Assembly: GCA_023078685.1 (NCBI GenBank)
Contig: JALGAS010000004.1
Coordinates: 2,418,001 to 2,482,000, forward strand
DNA from: Neopestalotiopsis rosae
Taxonomy: Eukaryota > Ascomycota > Sordariomycetes > Amphisphaeriales > Sporocadaceae
Direction: 5' to 3'
DNA: 64,000 nucleotides
In this document: piece after piece, positions 43,835 to 54,129 of the stretch
Numbering within the stretch: the stretch's first letter is position 1
How the letters are laid out: each line of letters opens with the position of its first letter
Position numbers and translations under genes: made by a program
Notes under the pieces: generated by a model
Database searches by the model: none
What the model saw: only the letters and a program-made list of their open reading frames with translations
What the model was told of the DNA's origin: nothing

Positions 43835-44856
43835 ATGGCGCTCAACATGGCTGAAAAGGACCAAGAGAAAGATCAGTTGCTTGATTCTCCTCTCCCATCT
43901 GATCGAGCGAGATGGAATCGCGCACAATCAAACCAATGGTCAAGTACTGCTCGAATGTGTCACATTGTATCCTTGTACATCACAAACATTCTGTTCTTGA
44001 CTGGGATTGTCGTGCTGTGCATTAGCAAAGACAATTGTCGCGATCCAAGTCTTCAAACATATTGTGAGTCATGTTCTGCGATAGGAGAGTGGAAACTGTT
44101 AACTACTGACGGTATGTGAGCCCCTGCAATTGAGGCTGTTGAATATGAAGAAGTTGTCTTCCATGATCTTCCGGGAGAGTGGTCTCCGTATTTTGGAAAA
44201 CCAACCGATGAGAAGGATAAGCTTTGGGATGAACTATACGCTGGTCAGTCGAGCTTTATCCATATAATCACCATGGCACTGATGTGTGACGCAGGGACTG
44301 GATTCTTGTTATATACGCCAGAAGAAACGAAAAAGATGCCGAATCAGACTGTGGCACTTTCCGGTCCTGACGGTGACAGTGGTATCTACAACCTCGAAGT
44401 GTTTCATGCGCTTCACTGCCTGGTAGCCAGTCCTTCCTTCGTCTTCGAAGCGTGTTGTGAGGCTAACTCTCAAAGAATGCTATGAGGAAGTCTTTATTCC
44501 CAGAACGCTTTCCCGACTATAATATTTGGCGTCAAAACGGCACGCGAGATGACTTTTGGGAGATCCATCACAGTACGTGATTCTTCGCTCTTCTTACTCA
44601 TACAGAGAACATGGGCTTCTAGCTAAACTGAACAGGTCACTGTATTGATCGTCTGAGACAAAACATTCAGTGCGCAGGGAATATAGGCGCGAATTACTAC
44701 TACTGGAACGGTGACATTGAAGACAAAAGATGGATGATGGACTTGCGTTCTACACAGACATGCCGTAAATTTGAGAGTTTACAGGAATGGGCGAGGTCTC
44801 GAGATTACGTGGGGTGGAATGCAAGAGAAAGGAGCCACTTCACCAATAGTGGTTAA
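43835..44856 (+). CDS. UstYa-family (DUF3328) oxidase C, 265 aa
   Basis: Five exons: 43835-44063, 44121-44243, 44295-44422, 44476-44572 and 44636-44856. Membrane helix at about 47-65 (IVSLYITNILFLTGIVVLC), then FHDLPGEWSPYFGKP and KLWDELYA, the family's pre-catalytic segment. Motifs: FHALHCL, then HHSHCIDRLRQNIQCAGN and TCRKFESLQEWA at the C-terminus. The two H-x-x-H-C pairs are complete. Two more introns than copy B, but the intron after HALHCL is at the same codon. The only one of the four on the plus strand. The first acceptor used (gtgag at 44120) is unusual and could be shifted by a few bases. Confidence 0.88.
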
Positions 44857-46261
44857 AGTGACATCTACGTTTTCTGAACTGAAGCTTGGGTGGTCAAAAA
44901 CCTCTTTACAACATTTGGACTGTGGACACCTACACAAAGGGACAATGATCTCTCCTTATCTCAAGCCACTTCCGCGGCCTTTTTCCTCTCAATGACAAAG
45001 CTGCTCCGGTATCAAAATAAATAAGTTCTGGCACTTGCTATCGACCCTAGCTCTGTTGATCAGATTTCTTCCTTGTGAAAGTCATTGTATCTTTGGTGGC
45101 GCAACGGGGAGAATGCATTCCTCTTCTGCCGAGTCGTAGTCGCATATCATGTGAGCACTCTCGCCGTGTTCGGCACTTGTTACACGTTATGTTCGCGCCA
45201 AGATAAAAAGGATTCGGGCCTTGTACGATGTTCCAACGTGGCTGGGTTCGCGTGGGGGAGACCTGCCGGATCTCGTATTTCGTATTCCACTCAATCATAG
45301 AAACTTTATTGTCATGCCCGCTCGGCCTACCAATCTTGGCGGGCCGAGGAATACTGGTTTTAACTGGAATGTATCCTGTAGACAAATGAAGTCCGGCGTG
45401 GACGTTGTACTAGGAAAGGAAACCGCGGATCTCAGCGTGGGGAATCTAGTAGGGGGACCGCCGTGTCCACGGGGGGTGTTCGACTATTATTTCCGCAATT
45501 GCCGAATTTCGACAACGAAATGCTACCGATATTCTGGTTCAGCTATGAAAAGCTGTATGCAGGTCGGCAGGGTTGTCACCACCCGCACCAATCGGAAAGG
45601 CGATTATTCAAATCCGAAAGCGACGTGAACAGGGCGGTGAGACTAAAATGCGGGCCGCACTTCGACATAATCAAACTTTAATTGAAAGAATAAGTAGCTA
45701 TGGCTGGTGCCTGAATCGTGCCAAGTACTCCGCACACGGATGGATTGCCATTCCAGCATGCTCGGTAGCATTTTCTTGATGGCTGCGCTTCGTAGCCTGT
45801 CAAGATAAGGTCATGCACCAACGGAGCAGCATACCCATTGCCTCGGAAACCCAATCGGGGCCCTCGCCGGGCTTCAATTCAACACAAGATGATACGATCA
45901 ATCCAACTCAAGATGACATGATCTTCATTATCCATAAGCCTAGGCCACCTTGCAGCGTTCCTGTCACCTACACCAATCTATGCTCTCTCCAGTTTCATGC
46001 GACAAGGGGGTACTGCGTTATGCTTGGGTATGCATTGTGCTTTTGTAACGTGCCCATGCGTTTTGCCTGCACACCACGGCCACTCAATATGCTTATGGCA
46101 ACCAATGCTCATCGTCTGCAAGCGCAATTCGAAATTCGATTCAGGCGCAATCTCAAGTGTATCCATTCTAATGCTACGGAATACGAGAGACTGCAGTATT
46201 TCCAGTTTTCCGATATTCCACACCAGGATCGAGTGTATCCTCAACCATAATTGTTTCTAGA
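44857..46261. other. Intergenic, 1.4 kb, convergent
   Basis: Between the 3' ends of UstYa genes C and D. ORFs up to 145 codons exist on both strands without recognisable features. A short imperfect direct repeat (caagatgatacgatca / caagatgacatgatct) lies at about 45886-45922. Confidence 0.4.
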
Positions 46262-47408
46262 TCAAGGGAAGGTCGGCAGCTCATGCGCGACTGACGTCTT
46301 TGTCACGGGTCTAACAACAGGTGCGGCATGCTTTTCAGCTACTTCCAAGATGGCGACAGGATCGCGGCATTGGTGCTTGGCATAGTCTCAGTAAACCGTC
46401 CGTGGAGAGAAAGACACCCACAGAGAGAAGGGGCTGAGGAGAGAAAACAAAGCATGTACTCACTGTCGTGCTGAAATCCGGGTATGGCGCCGGCCCGACA
46501 TTTCGGACCCAATGAAACATAACCAGCCCCATGTCGCCATTGCACATCAGTACCTGGCGCAGGATATCGATGCAGTGGTCTGTGTGTCTGCGCAGCGACT
46601 CGGCTCGATCAAATGTCCATGCGTGATCACGCGTGCTATAGTATTCCGCGTGGGTCCACTTACGGAGCAGATTCTGGGCGACCAACAACCTCATATCAGG
46701 TAGGTGTTGAACACTAATCATGTCTCAAGCGGTGCATAACCGACTTACCAAGCAGTGGAGTTGATGGAACATCTCCAGGGTCGCCATGGCTCCACCGCCA
46801 TTCTCTGCGCCTAGATTCGCCACGGTCGAAGGGGATTCTGCGTTGCCCGAGTCTTTCATTTCTTGCTCCGTGGCTGCAATCACAACTGAGGTTCCGTCGA
46901 TCCATTCTGAAAATGTTAGCTTTTCGTTCCCAACATAACGGTTCCCGGGATGTGATAGGTACGTACTGCTTTGAGTAAAACGATCCCATGCTGCGTCGAG
47001 CTCAGCACTCGGTTGGCCCTTGAACACATTGGTCACATTGATGGATCCTTCGAATCGATGCTGATGTCGGGGGCTAAGTTCGCGCGCTGGGCCTAGAGTA
47101 AACTCACGTCAGCTTGGAAAGGGCCAAGAGACTGGACAAGGAAACGAATTCTTACGCCAAGCAAGGTCGGAATCTTGACAGTGCACGATAGCAATGGAGT
47201 ACTTGGTTACCACGGTACCAAGAAAAAAGGCAATAATGACAGATCCGATCCAGAGAAGCATTGGAAGCAGTGATCTCCAAGTGTTTCGTTTGTACGCAGG
47301 AGATTGTGCCGTAGGTGCGTCAATGTCCCCCGTGTCAAACGGTAGAGAGTCGCTCTGACTGACTCTCTGGTATTTCAAGGGAAGATTGACGTCAAATGAG
47401 GGCGGCAT
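46262..47408 (-). CDS. UstYa-family (DUF3328) oxidase D, 286 aa
   Basis: Five exons: 47408-47156, 47092-46967, 46906-46749, 46673-46464 and 46375-46262. Membrane helix at about 46-66 (LLPMLLWIGSVIIAFFLGTVV), then AAWDRFTQS. Motifs: FHQLHCLNLLRKW (the intron splits between L and N, as in the other copies) and HTDHCIDILRQVLMC, ending with HQCRDPVAILEVAEKH. All H-x-x-H-C residues are present. A Ser/Asn/Gly-rich insert (SPSTVANLGAENGGG) precedes the first motif. The exon-4 acceptor at 46674 was chosen because it restores the consensus NLLRKW. Confidence 0.9.
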
Positions 47409-48736
47409 GATGAAAGCTAAACGTCCCGAAGACGATAGATTGTTGTGCAAAGTGAGAATCAAATGTGCTAGCAAAAGACTTTGGTCTCCTGCCTGGCCGT
47501 ATGTCAATAAGGCCAGCCGTATCAATTGTAAGCAAGAAAATAGCTTTCCTAACGTTGACTACCGTGATTTTAATTGTTACTTTTAAATCTAGATAGTAGG
47601 TTACGGCTGACAAAGCATTAGGAAAAGTTGGCACAGGACTTTGGCTTTTCATTGACTACATACGTAGGAAGTATCTTTCGATGTCTTTTTAGGATTTATG
47701 GCACGGTCAAGTGATAACTGTTTTTCAGTGCAAGAAAGGATATCGTTGCTTTGGTAGGTATCTGGTACATGAGCTCCGATGATCTCAATCAAATATCAAC
47801 CGGCAGCAGTGAGGAGGACTTACAGGGAGCCCAGGTTCATATCTGCGCCGCTCCCTTTAACGTCAAGTCTCGGACATTGGCCTGAATAGGGAATACCTAG
47901 GCCAAGGCATAGTCCATGTTTAGATGCTTCTGTGATATATGATTGGTTCTCACATATCCATGGTTCGTCTCTCTGGTAGACCCAGTCCCGCTTGACTATA
48001 CACCCAACCATGTGGAGTGTGAACCAACCGCATATGCAATGCAGGCCAGCCCTGGGATGAACATTCATGTTTTAGACAACCCAATCCACTTCTGATTCAC
48101 GTGGTATCATCTCTTTGGACTGGACCACATTGATGCATAATCTGGCGGACATGCCTGAATCAGTACTCATATTTTCACTAAACGAAAATTCCTCTCAACA
48201 ACATGACTTGTCAGATCACGGAGTCGAAACTTTGTGGAAATTAATTCTCGTTTATGAGGAAACTGAGCAAGCATTACGTGGAAGTATTCATGATGCTACT
48301 GACGCTACCGCGTAAGTGCATCACGATGTATGAAAGATTATGCAGTGTAGATAGATAATGACCAGACTCAAGTGAATCTCTTTGCTTCAGATACTTGCCC
48401 CTCTTTCGAGATGTTGGTACTCGTTAGGAGGGCTCTCGTGATATGCGAGAATGTGATAGACGAGGATATGGCGATGCACATACATCCAATTCGTAGCGCC
48501 TCCGGGGCGGACATGCTTAGCGACCACTACGGACCGGATCGAACCCCTGACATAACGGCTCGTGTTTCGGTGGATCTCTCATCTACAATATTTCCAGTAG
48601 CTATGCTCTTCCCGAAGTGGTATATGTATATATTCCAGCTTTCGTCACTCGAGATGGTCTCTGAAAAGCAGGAATCCAATCTCAAGTCTCCATCTCTACT
48701 CAAACCCATCTTATTCTGTGTTTCTCAATCATCAAC
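47409..48736. other. Intergenic, 1.3 kb; upstream of the repeat-peptide gene
   Basis: Divergent region between UstYa D and the precursor gene. A small ORF at 48133-48315 (start ATG CAT AAT) continues poorly and has no motif. Nothing else supported. Confidence 0.4.
48621..48634 (+). promoter_or_regulatory. Candidate TATA box of the precursor gene
   Basis: tatatgtatatatt, about 105 bp before the ATG at 48737, a usual distance in filamentous fungi. Confidence 0.35.
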
Positions 48737-49196
48737 ATGGCTTCCCTTTGCAAAATCCTGATCCTTCTTACCGTCGTCCAACTTATCTTGGCTGCCCCAA
48801 CTGTACAGACTGTTGGCGGGATCCAGGCACGGGTATGAAAAACGATGAGACTCTAACTCTATTCTGACATTGGACTGACCTGACCGACAGGAACCATCAC
48901 CCGACAACGACGTCGATGGTGCCAACCTGAGATCATACTGGCCTCGTAAAGCAGCTCCTGACAATGATGTCGATGCCGCGGACCTTCGTTCTTACTGGCC
49001 CCGAGACGCAGCTCCCGACAATGATGTCGATGCTGCCAACTTGAGGTCTTACTGGCCCCGTGACGCGGCTGCCGATAACGACGTTGATGCTGCCAACCTG
49101 AGATCTTACTGGCCTCGAAAGGCGGCTCCTGACAACGACGTCGACGCTGCTGACTTGCGATCGTACTGGCCGCGCGAGGAGGTTTCCAAGGATTAA
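48737..49196 (+). CDS. Candidate RiPP precursor: signal peptide plus five 19-residue tandem repeats, 133 aa
   Basis: Exons 48737-48832 and 48891-49196, 58-bp intron (gtatga...gacag), phase 0. The signal peptide MASLCKILILLTVVQLILA is followed by about 13 residues and then five repeats of DNDVDxAxLRSYWPR with a 4-residue linker (KAAP, DAAP, DAAA, KAAP; EEVS after the last). The segment LRSYWPR is identical in all five. Repeats are acidic at the front and aromatic/basic at the back. Such secreted multi-copy peptides are the precursors (UstA, PhomA, AprA type) of fungal dikaritin RiPPs. The flanking genes, four UstYa oxidases and an S41 peptidase, fit that pathway. No KR or RR site separates the repeats; cleavage after PR or PRK would have to replace it. 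A repeat-containing secreted effector or structural peptide is the alternative. Confidence 0.85.
48903..49187 (+). repeat. Tandem repeat, 5 units of 57 bp, coding
   Basis: Units begin at 48903, 48960, 49017, 49074 and 49131, each exactly 57 bp. Differences are mostly synonymous (for example gac/gat, aac/aat, tct/tca/tcg) with few amino-acid changes: A/G, N/D, K/D/E, P/A. Purifying selection on the repeated peptide is therefore likely. Confidence 0.95.
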
Positions 49197-49655
49197 ATAG
49201 TCCTGTCACTTCTTGATCATTATGACCAATGAGTGTCTTGGTCATCCTAGTATGACCAAGATCTGACCTTACCCCATGGAATACGCTTAACTTCACTCGC
49301 TCTTTTATCATATATACGACATCTTTCTGTTTGTTCGTGTGTTTTCTCTACATGGGGAGAATCGTTACATATAAAAAGCAGGCAAATGAATAAAATTCTC
49401 TATTCCCTGCAGGTCTGAGTCTCTATACAAACTTCTTGTGACAAATTTCTCGGACACAGTCAAATGCGAGATGCCGCGCGAAATCCCGATATCTCATTTT
49501 TATACTGGATTCCCGGATTGGCTTGTTTACTTCTGCAAGTGGGTCCTTCTTGTTATCCAGTGCACGAGCGGTATATAGTTCTGGCTTTCGCTCCTCTTCG
49601 CCCAAGTGTACTATGTCCTTAAATTTCATTCCAAAAACACAAGCTGACAAATATC
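49197..49655. other. Intergenic, 0.46 kb
   Basis: 3' UTR of the precursor and promoter of the peptidase. An inverted repeat near 49218-49254 (tcatTATGACCAATG / tcctagTATGACCAAG region) may form a weak hairpin. A 75-codon minus-strand ORF at 49423-49650 is not supported. Confidence 0.4.
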
Positions 49656-52007
49656 ATGCACTCATTCCTCATCCTGTCAATTTTTAACGCGGCTGCCCAG
49701 GCATGGAATACACCGTGCGCGGAGGTCTCATCGTCATGGGCGACACAAGCCACTGCAGCTTTCACGCGGACCCGCCGAGCTCAAGTCCCAGCTCAACTTG
49801 CATACGAATGTCTCATGTCAGTTCCGGTCGACACAGAAGGTGACATCAAACAAATTGAAGAGCTGAAACATTTCTTGGAATTTCAATCTACACTCAACCA
49901 CCTAAATACTGGTCACTACATCAATATCGAAGGTGCTTTTCACAACAAGCCTCTCAATCTACTAACCGAGCTCGACTATACTGCGCAATCGATTGAAGAC
50001 CGGACATACCATAGCGACTTCGAAGTACAGCTTGCCCTACACTCCTTATTCCGGCGTGCCAAAGACTCTCATCTGCGGATCTTCCCCGATATGCTCGAAG
50101 TTTTCTTATTTGTCCGGCCCGAAACGAAGCTCGTCTCAATATCAGAAGATGGTCTGGATTTGCCTCGGCTATATCTACTCTCAGACCTACATCTTGCAAG
50201 CGCCTCAGGCAATTTTTTGCCATCATGCGTTGAGACTATCAATGGCAAAAATGCTACCGAATATCTGCAAAGCTTATGGACTCACGGTACCTACCACGAC
50301 GAAGATGCGCAGTATAACAGCTTTTTTCCCAACCCTGCCGCTGAGGTGGTGGGGATGGATAGTGGTGGACAGTTTCACCTCACGCAAGGTCTGTACGATG
50401 GACCAGTCACAACGTTTGGATTCATGAACGGCTCGAGGGTAGTGAATGAGAACGTTGCCATGATTCGCGAGTTTTACAACTTCTCCAACATCAATGACGG
50501 CTCCTCTTTCTTTACAAAATTTTGTCAGGGGGACACGAATGAGGTTGAAGCCAATTCCCCGACTCAGACGTCGGCAGAATCGACCGAACCCATCATCTCA
50601 CGTTCAGACACTTACATGCTGCCCGAAGAATATCCAGAACCCCTTATTACTCAAAGTGGGCTCTCAGTCCAAGGTTATCACCTCGAATCTCGTCGACATT
50701 ATGACGTTGCTGTACTCGCTCTTCCAAATTTCAAACCGATTGCGGAACCCAGACAAGACGCGGATGAAACGGTCGCGGGATTCCTCGAAGCCCAAGAAGT
50801 TCTCCAGGATTTCATCATGCAATCGAAACAGAAAGGATTGAAAAAGCTTATTATCGATCTTCGCGGCAATAGCGGCGGAACCATTGACATGGCATTTGAG
50901 TTCTTCAAGCAACTATTCCCAAGTGTGGAACCGTTTGGGGCATCTAGGTTTCGGGCTCATGATGCTTTCTATATGTACAGCAAGTCAGTAGCGGATCTGA
51001 TCGAAAGCGATACAGCCATGGCGATGAGCAACGGGTTGTTTAGTGAAGTGGCAAGGAGCACCGCGAACTTCCAAAATCTTCTGAACATTGAAGGGATGCC
51101 ATTCGTAAATTTTACTACATATTACGGACCATACAGAGAAGAAGGTGATGCTTTCACCGCAATCAGACGATACAACTTCTCGAATCATTTGGGAGGACAC
51201 ACATTAGCGCCGTATGTCAATATTACCGGCTACGATTTTGCCCTGCTCGCATCACCCACCCAACCATTTCTACCTGAGAACATGGTTATACTACAAGATG
51301 GAATCTGCCAATCTGCTTGCGCTATATTTTCGCAGCTGATGAGAGAGCAGGGCCATGTTCAGACAATAGCTATTGGCGGCCGGCCTCGGAAGGAGCCAAT
51401 GCAGGGCGTAGGCGGGACCAAAGGCGCGCAGCTATTAACGTTTGACTCTATCATTAAACACATGCAAACAACTCTTCGCATCACCTCAGTCTTACACGGT
51501 AAGGACGGGGAACGAAAGCTCCTGCAGACGACGCCCGCTGGGAGCCTGCTGAATGCTTCTCAGATACGCCTCCGTTCAGCGCGGTTCAGTGGAGATGGGC
51601 ACGCCAATGGAGCAGTCAACTCACTTGATAATATGGGACGAGTAGCTGGTGAGCTCGTCCCTCTAGAGTTCGTATATGAGGCAGCCGATTGTCGCTTATT
51701 TTACACGGCAGAATCGTATATTAGCCCCACACGGCTGTGGGAAATGGCAGCGGATGCTAAATGGGGCGATTCGAGCTGTGTTGAGGGGAGTATGAGGCAT
51801 GCGACGGCCATTGGATCCATGCGTGGGGAGCCTTTCAATACAAGCGAAAATCTGAAATTCATAGGGTTTGTTCGCTTTTCAATCACGTGTATGATAGTGT
51901 TTACATTCATTGTCGGGGCATTTCACTCGCTACGGAAATCTCCATCTGTTCCAGAGGATGATTGTAAGGGTTACCATCAAATCAATAGCGCCGATTTGGA
52001 CCCTTGA
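49656..52007 (+). CDS. S41-family serine peptidase (UstP/PhomP-like), 783 aa, secreted and membrane-anchored
   Basis: Single exon. Signal peptide MHSFLILSIFNAAAQAW, a large lumenal/extracellular part with many N-glycosylation sites, and one C-terminal transmembrane helix (about 738-758, FSITCMIVFTFIVGAF). The S41 core has LIIDLRGNSGG (about 398-408) and VILQDGICQSACAIFSQL (about 544-561), whose Ser after the Gln-Ser-Ala-Cys context is the expected nucleophile of the tail-specific-protease/CPAF-like family. Fungal S41 peptidases of this size occur in dikaritin RiPP clusters (UstP in ustiloxin, PhomP1 in phomopsin), where a role in precursor processing is proposed. Same strand as, and 460 bp behind, the repeat precursor, which supports joint function. 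Confidence 0.9.
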   Translation: MHSFLILSIFNAAAQAWNTPCAEVSSSWATQATAAFTRTRRAQVPAQLAYECLMSVPVDTEGDIKQIEELKHFLEFQSTLNHLNTGHYINIEGAFHNKPLNLLTELDYTAQSIEDRTYHSDFEVQLALHSLFRRAKDSHLRIFPDMLEVFLFVRPETKLVSISEDGLDLPRLYLLSDLHLASASGNFLPSCVETINGKNATEYLQSLWTHGTYHDEDAQYNSFFPNPAAEVVGMDSGGQFHLTQGLYDGPVTTFGFMNGSRVVNENVAMIREFYNFSNINDGSSFFTKFCQGDTNEVEANSPTQTSAESTEPIISRSDTYMLPEEYPEPLITQSGLSVQGYHLESRRHYDVAVLALPNFKPIAEPRQDADETVAGFLEAQEVLQDFIMQSKQKGLKKLIIDLRGNSGGTIDMAFEFFKQLFPSVEPFGASRFRAHDAFYMYSKSVADLIESDTAMAMSNGLFSEVARSTANFQNLLNIEGMPFVNFTTYYGPYREEGDAFTAIRRYNFSNHLGGHTLAPYVNITGYDFALLASPTQPFLPENMVILQDGICQSACAIFSQLMREQGHVQTIAIGGRPRKEPMQGVGGTKGAQLLTFDSIIKHMQTTLRITSVLHGKDGERKLLQTTPAGSLLNASQIRLRSARFSGDGHANGAVNSLDNMGRVAGELVPLEFVYEAADCRLFYTAESYISPTRLWEMAADAKWGDSSCVEGSMRHATAIGSMRGEPFNTSENLKFIGFVRFSITCMIVFTFIVGAFHSLRKSPSVPEDDCKGYHQINSADLDP

Positions 52008-52429
52008 ACTCAGCCATGACAGCAAATGTTGTATTGGGTTATCGTTTGGACCTGTATAATATACATCACAGTTAACCGGTTCGGGTTTCTTGGGTGGCTC
52101 GAAAGAATCACCTCAAGTTTCTGCCCTCTAGTTCCCATATCCCCTGTTCCATGAGCTCGAGCAATAATTGCAAGGACCAAAATGAGCCACATGAACAACA
52201 GATCTCGCTCAGACACATAAATTATGAATATTCTTTCAAACAGCTGATGAAGGCCATCGCTCAAAATCACTCGTATTCTCGAAATCATCCTTCGAAGTAC
52301 TTGAATCGTGATGGATCAGAATTTCTCCTGACTTGCTCCAGTCACAAATGTCTGCGCCGAAATGCCCCGAGCAGACGAACTTAATCCTTCACCGAGTATC
52401 CCAAGACGACCATTCATTGACACAGTTCC
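52008..52429. other. Intergenic, 0.4 kb, convergent
   Basis: Between the 3' ends of the peptidase and the small secreted protein gene. Nothing recognised. Confidence 0.5.
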
Positions 52430-52819
52430 CTATCCACAGATGTAGTGCTTCCAAACATCATGTGGAGCACCCACGCACATAATAAGCTTCGCATTCACTG
52501 GTCTGCAATTCCCATACACGAACTTGTCGATGCGCCGTTTAACAACCTTCGGATTCTGATTCGTCCCGCTCTGTGGGTCACAGCCTTCGAGGAAGTAGGT
52601 GATCCCATCAAGAATGAAGTCGTGACCACAGGCAGTGCTACCCTCCGAAATGATTGGAGCTGCCCCGACACATGGGGTCAGTCCCTCATGCCAGGCGACG
52701 ATGTAGTTGAGGCCACCTTCTCTCTTTTGTTCGCCGATGGCTATGGCGCCTTGGACGATAGGCAGGACTGATACGACGAGGAGCAAAACTGTACGAGCGA
52801 CAGAGCTTTTTGGATGCAT
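52430..52819 (-). CDS. Small secreted cysteine-rich protein, 129 aa
   Basis: Single exon. Signal peptide (about 1-25: SSVARTVLLLVVSVLPIVQG) and a mature part of about 104 residues with six Cys (contexts PCVG, ACGHD, GCDPQ, NCRPV, MCVG, YICG), enough for three disulfides. A KRR at about 93-95 could be a kexin site. No known family recognised. In size, secretion and Cys content it resembles fungal effectors or antimicrobial proteins, but this is a class description, not a function. Lies next to the RiPP cluster on the opposite strand. Confidence 0.75.
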   Translation of the reverse strand: MHPKSSVARTVLLLVVSVLPIVQGAIAIGEQKREGGLNYIVAWHEGLTPCVGAAPIISEGSTACGHDFILDGITYFLEGCDPQSGTNQNPKVVKRRIDKFVYGNCRPVNAKLIMCVGAPHDVWKHYICG

Positions 52820-54129
52820 CCTGATGGACTTGTTGTTTGGGTCGGTGGTTTGGCGCTTCTTAAACCGAAATCTTGATGTAAGGTTTAATGATGATTTGTA
52901 AAATGGTTTGATCGACTTAATTTATCTCAATCAACATCATCACGGAATCTTTTGTCTTCTTCGTAGTGAGGAACCTGCGTGGGAATAAGAGAAAAAAGAG
53001 AAGAAACAAAGAAAGGATCAGAAGAAAAGGTAAACACGAGCTTTAGAGGTCGATTGCTCAAGTGATACCTACCGGTGGTGCAAACCAAACTGACCAAGTG
53101 GCGTAAGTGGCGTGTATTGTTTGCTTTCATCAATCTTGACAGTTGCCACGTTTGACGCACATGGAAAGTAAGTTTTATAGTTACATCAAAAAAAAAAAAA
53201 AAAAAAAAAAAAAAAGGAAAAGCAAATCGCCTGTATCAAACAAGATATGGGCTTTATACGAACGCCTTTATAGGCTTGCATTGATAATCATAAGATCACG
53301 AGATTATATGCATAATGTCATGATATATCCCCTGTTGGGTCGTTCCGATTTTGTTGGGTCAAGCCTTGATGCAGACCAAACAGCACAAAGTGGAACTCGA
53401 GCGAATTCACCGTACGCTTCATTGAATAAGGTGCAGCTTGAGCCTGGGTCAGCCTTGCCTTCTTTTCCTGACATTACTTCTTGGGTAAACTTTACCAACA
53501 AAGTTAATCCCATCACCCATCAGGTCATATACCCTCTTTTTTTACGGTTTTATCATCATCATCATTTCTAGCTTCCGCCGTGCAATGCACACCCATTTTT
53601 TTTTTACGGGACCTGGCGCAGTGTTCAGCCGATGCAGCATACAGCTAAAGCTGTAGGCCCTGCATATAAAAGCGCCGTGCTTGATGCCCGTTGCAACGCC
53701 CATCGTGGCACATCCACAAATGTAGTCTCAACGGCAACGCCGTAAAACGCCAAACGGAATCACCGTTCAGAATATTCACCGTCGTTTTCGGATTTTGATA
53801 GGCACGACGCGTTGCCGTGTAGCTAAGAGCTTGGTTTGGATTCGCGGCCAACCCCGGGGATCCGAAGCTCAATACTCATCTGCGGCGATAAGACAGCAAT
53901 AATACTCTTCTTCCATTTTAAACCTTTGCTGCAAAATTCTAGCAGTAGATACAGCGCTCTTCAGGTCTTTGCTGCGATTGAAGCAGCTAAATCGGCACCT
54001 TAAAATCTTGACTGCGACCCAAGCAAAAGGCACTACCACAAACGCCGGTCAAAGGGGAACTCCGGCGCCCCAAACCATTGCCAGTCAGAAAGACGTACGG
54101 CACCAGACACCAGACCACCGGTCAGCTCG
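52820..54129. other. Intergenic, 1.3 kb, with an A28 tract
   Basis: 53188-53215 is an uninterrupted run of 28 A. 53570-53620 also has T-rich runs. No tail-like feature (target duplication or LINE ORF) was seen, so the A tract is called simple sequence. The 54 kb end may contain decayed upstream remnants of the oxidoreductase pseudogene. Confidence 0.5.
53188..53215 (+). repeat. Mononucleotide A28 tract
   Basis: 28 consecutive A residues; a hotspot for length polymorphism and sequencing error. Confidence 0.95.

Noticed and set aside
45221..46250. Plus-strand ORFs of up to 145 codons between UstYa genes C and D
   Set aside because: Composition looks random, no starts in good context, no signal peptide and no repeats like those of the precursor.
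48133..48761. Small ORFs just upstream of the precursor gene as an additional cluster gene
   Set aside because: No motif and no reliable splice connection; part of the stretch is the precursor's promoter.
48903..49187. Tandem repeats as an alpha-factor-type mating pheromone precursor
   Set aside because: Ascomycete alpha-pheromone units are short, mostly Trp/Cys-containing and separated by KR-type Kex2 sites; these units have no Cys and no KR, and the neighbours are UstYa and S41 genes.
48903..49187. Tandem 57-bp repeats as a CRISPR array or minisatellite
   Set aside because: The units are contiguous, in frame, inside a spliced ORF with a signal peptide, and differ mainly at synonymous sites.
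53188..53215. A28 tract as the poly(A) tail of a retroposed sequence
   Set aside because: No target duplication and no recognisable gene or LINE sequence immediately upstream; simple sequence is enough.
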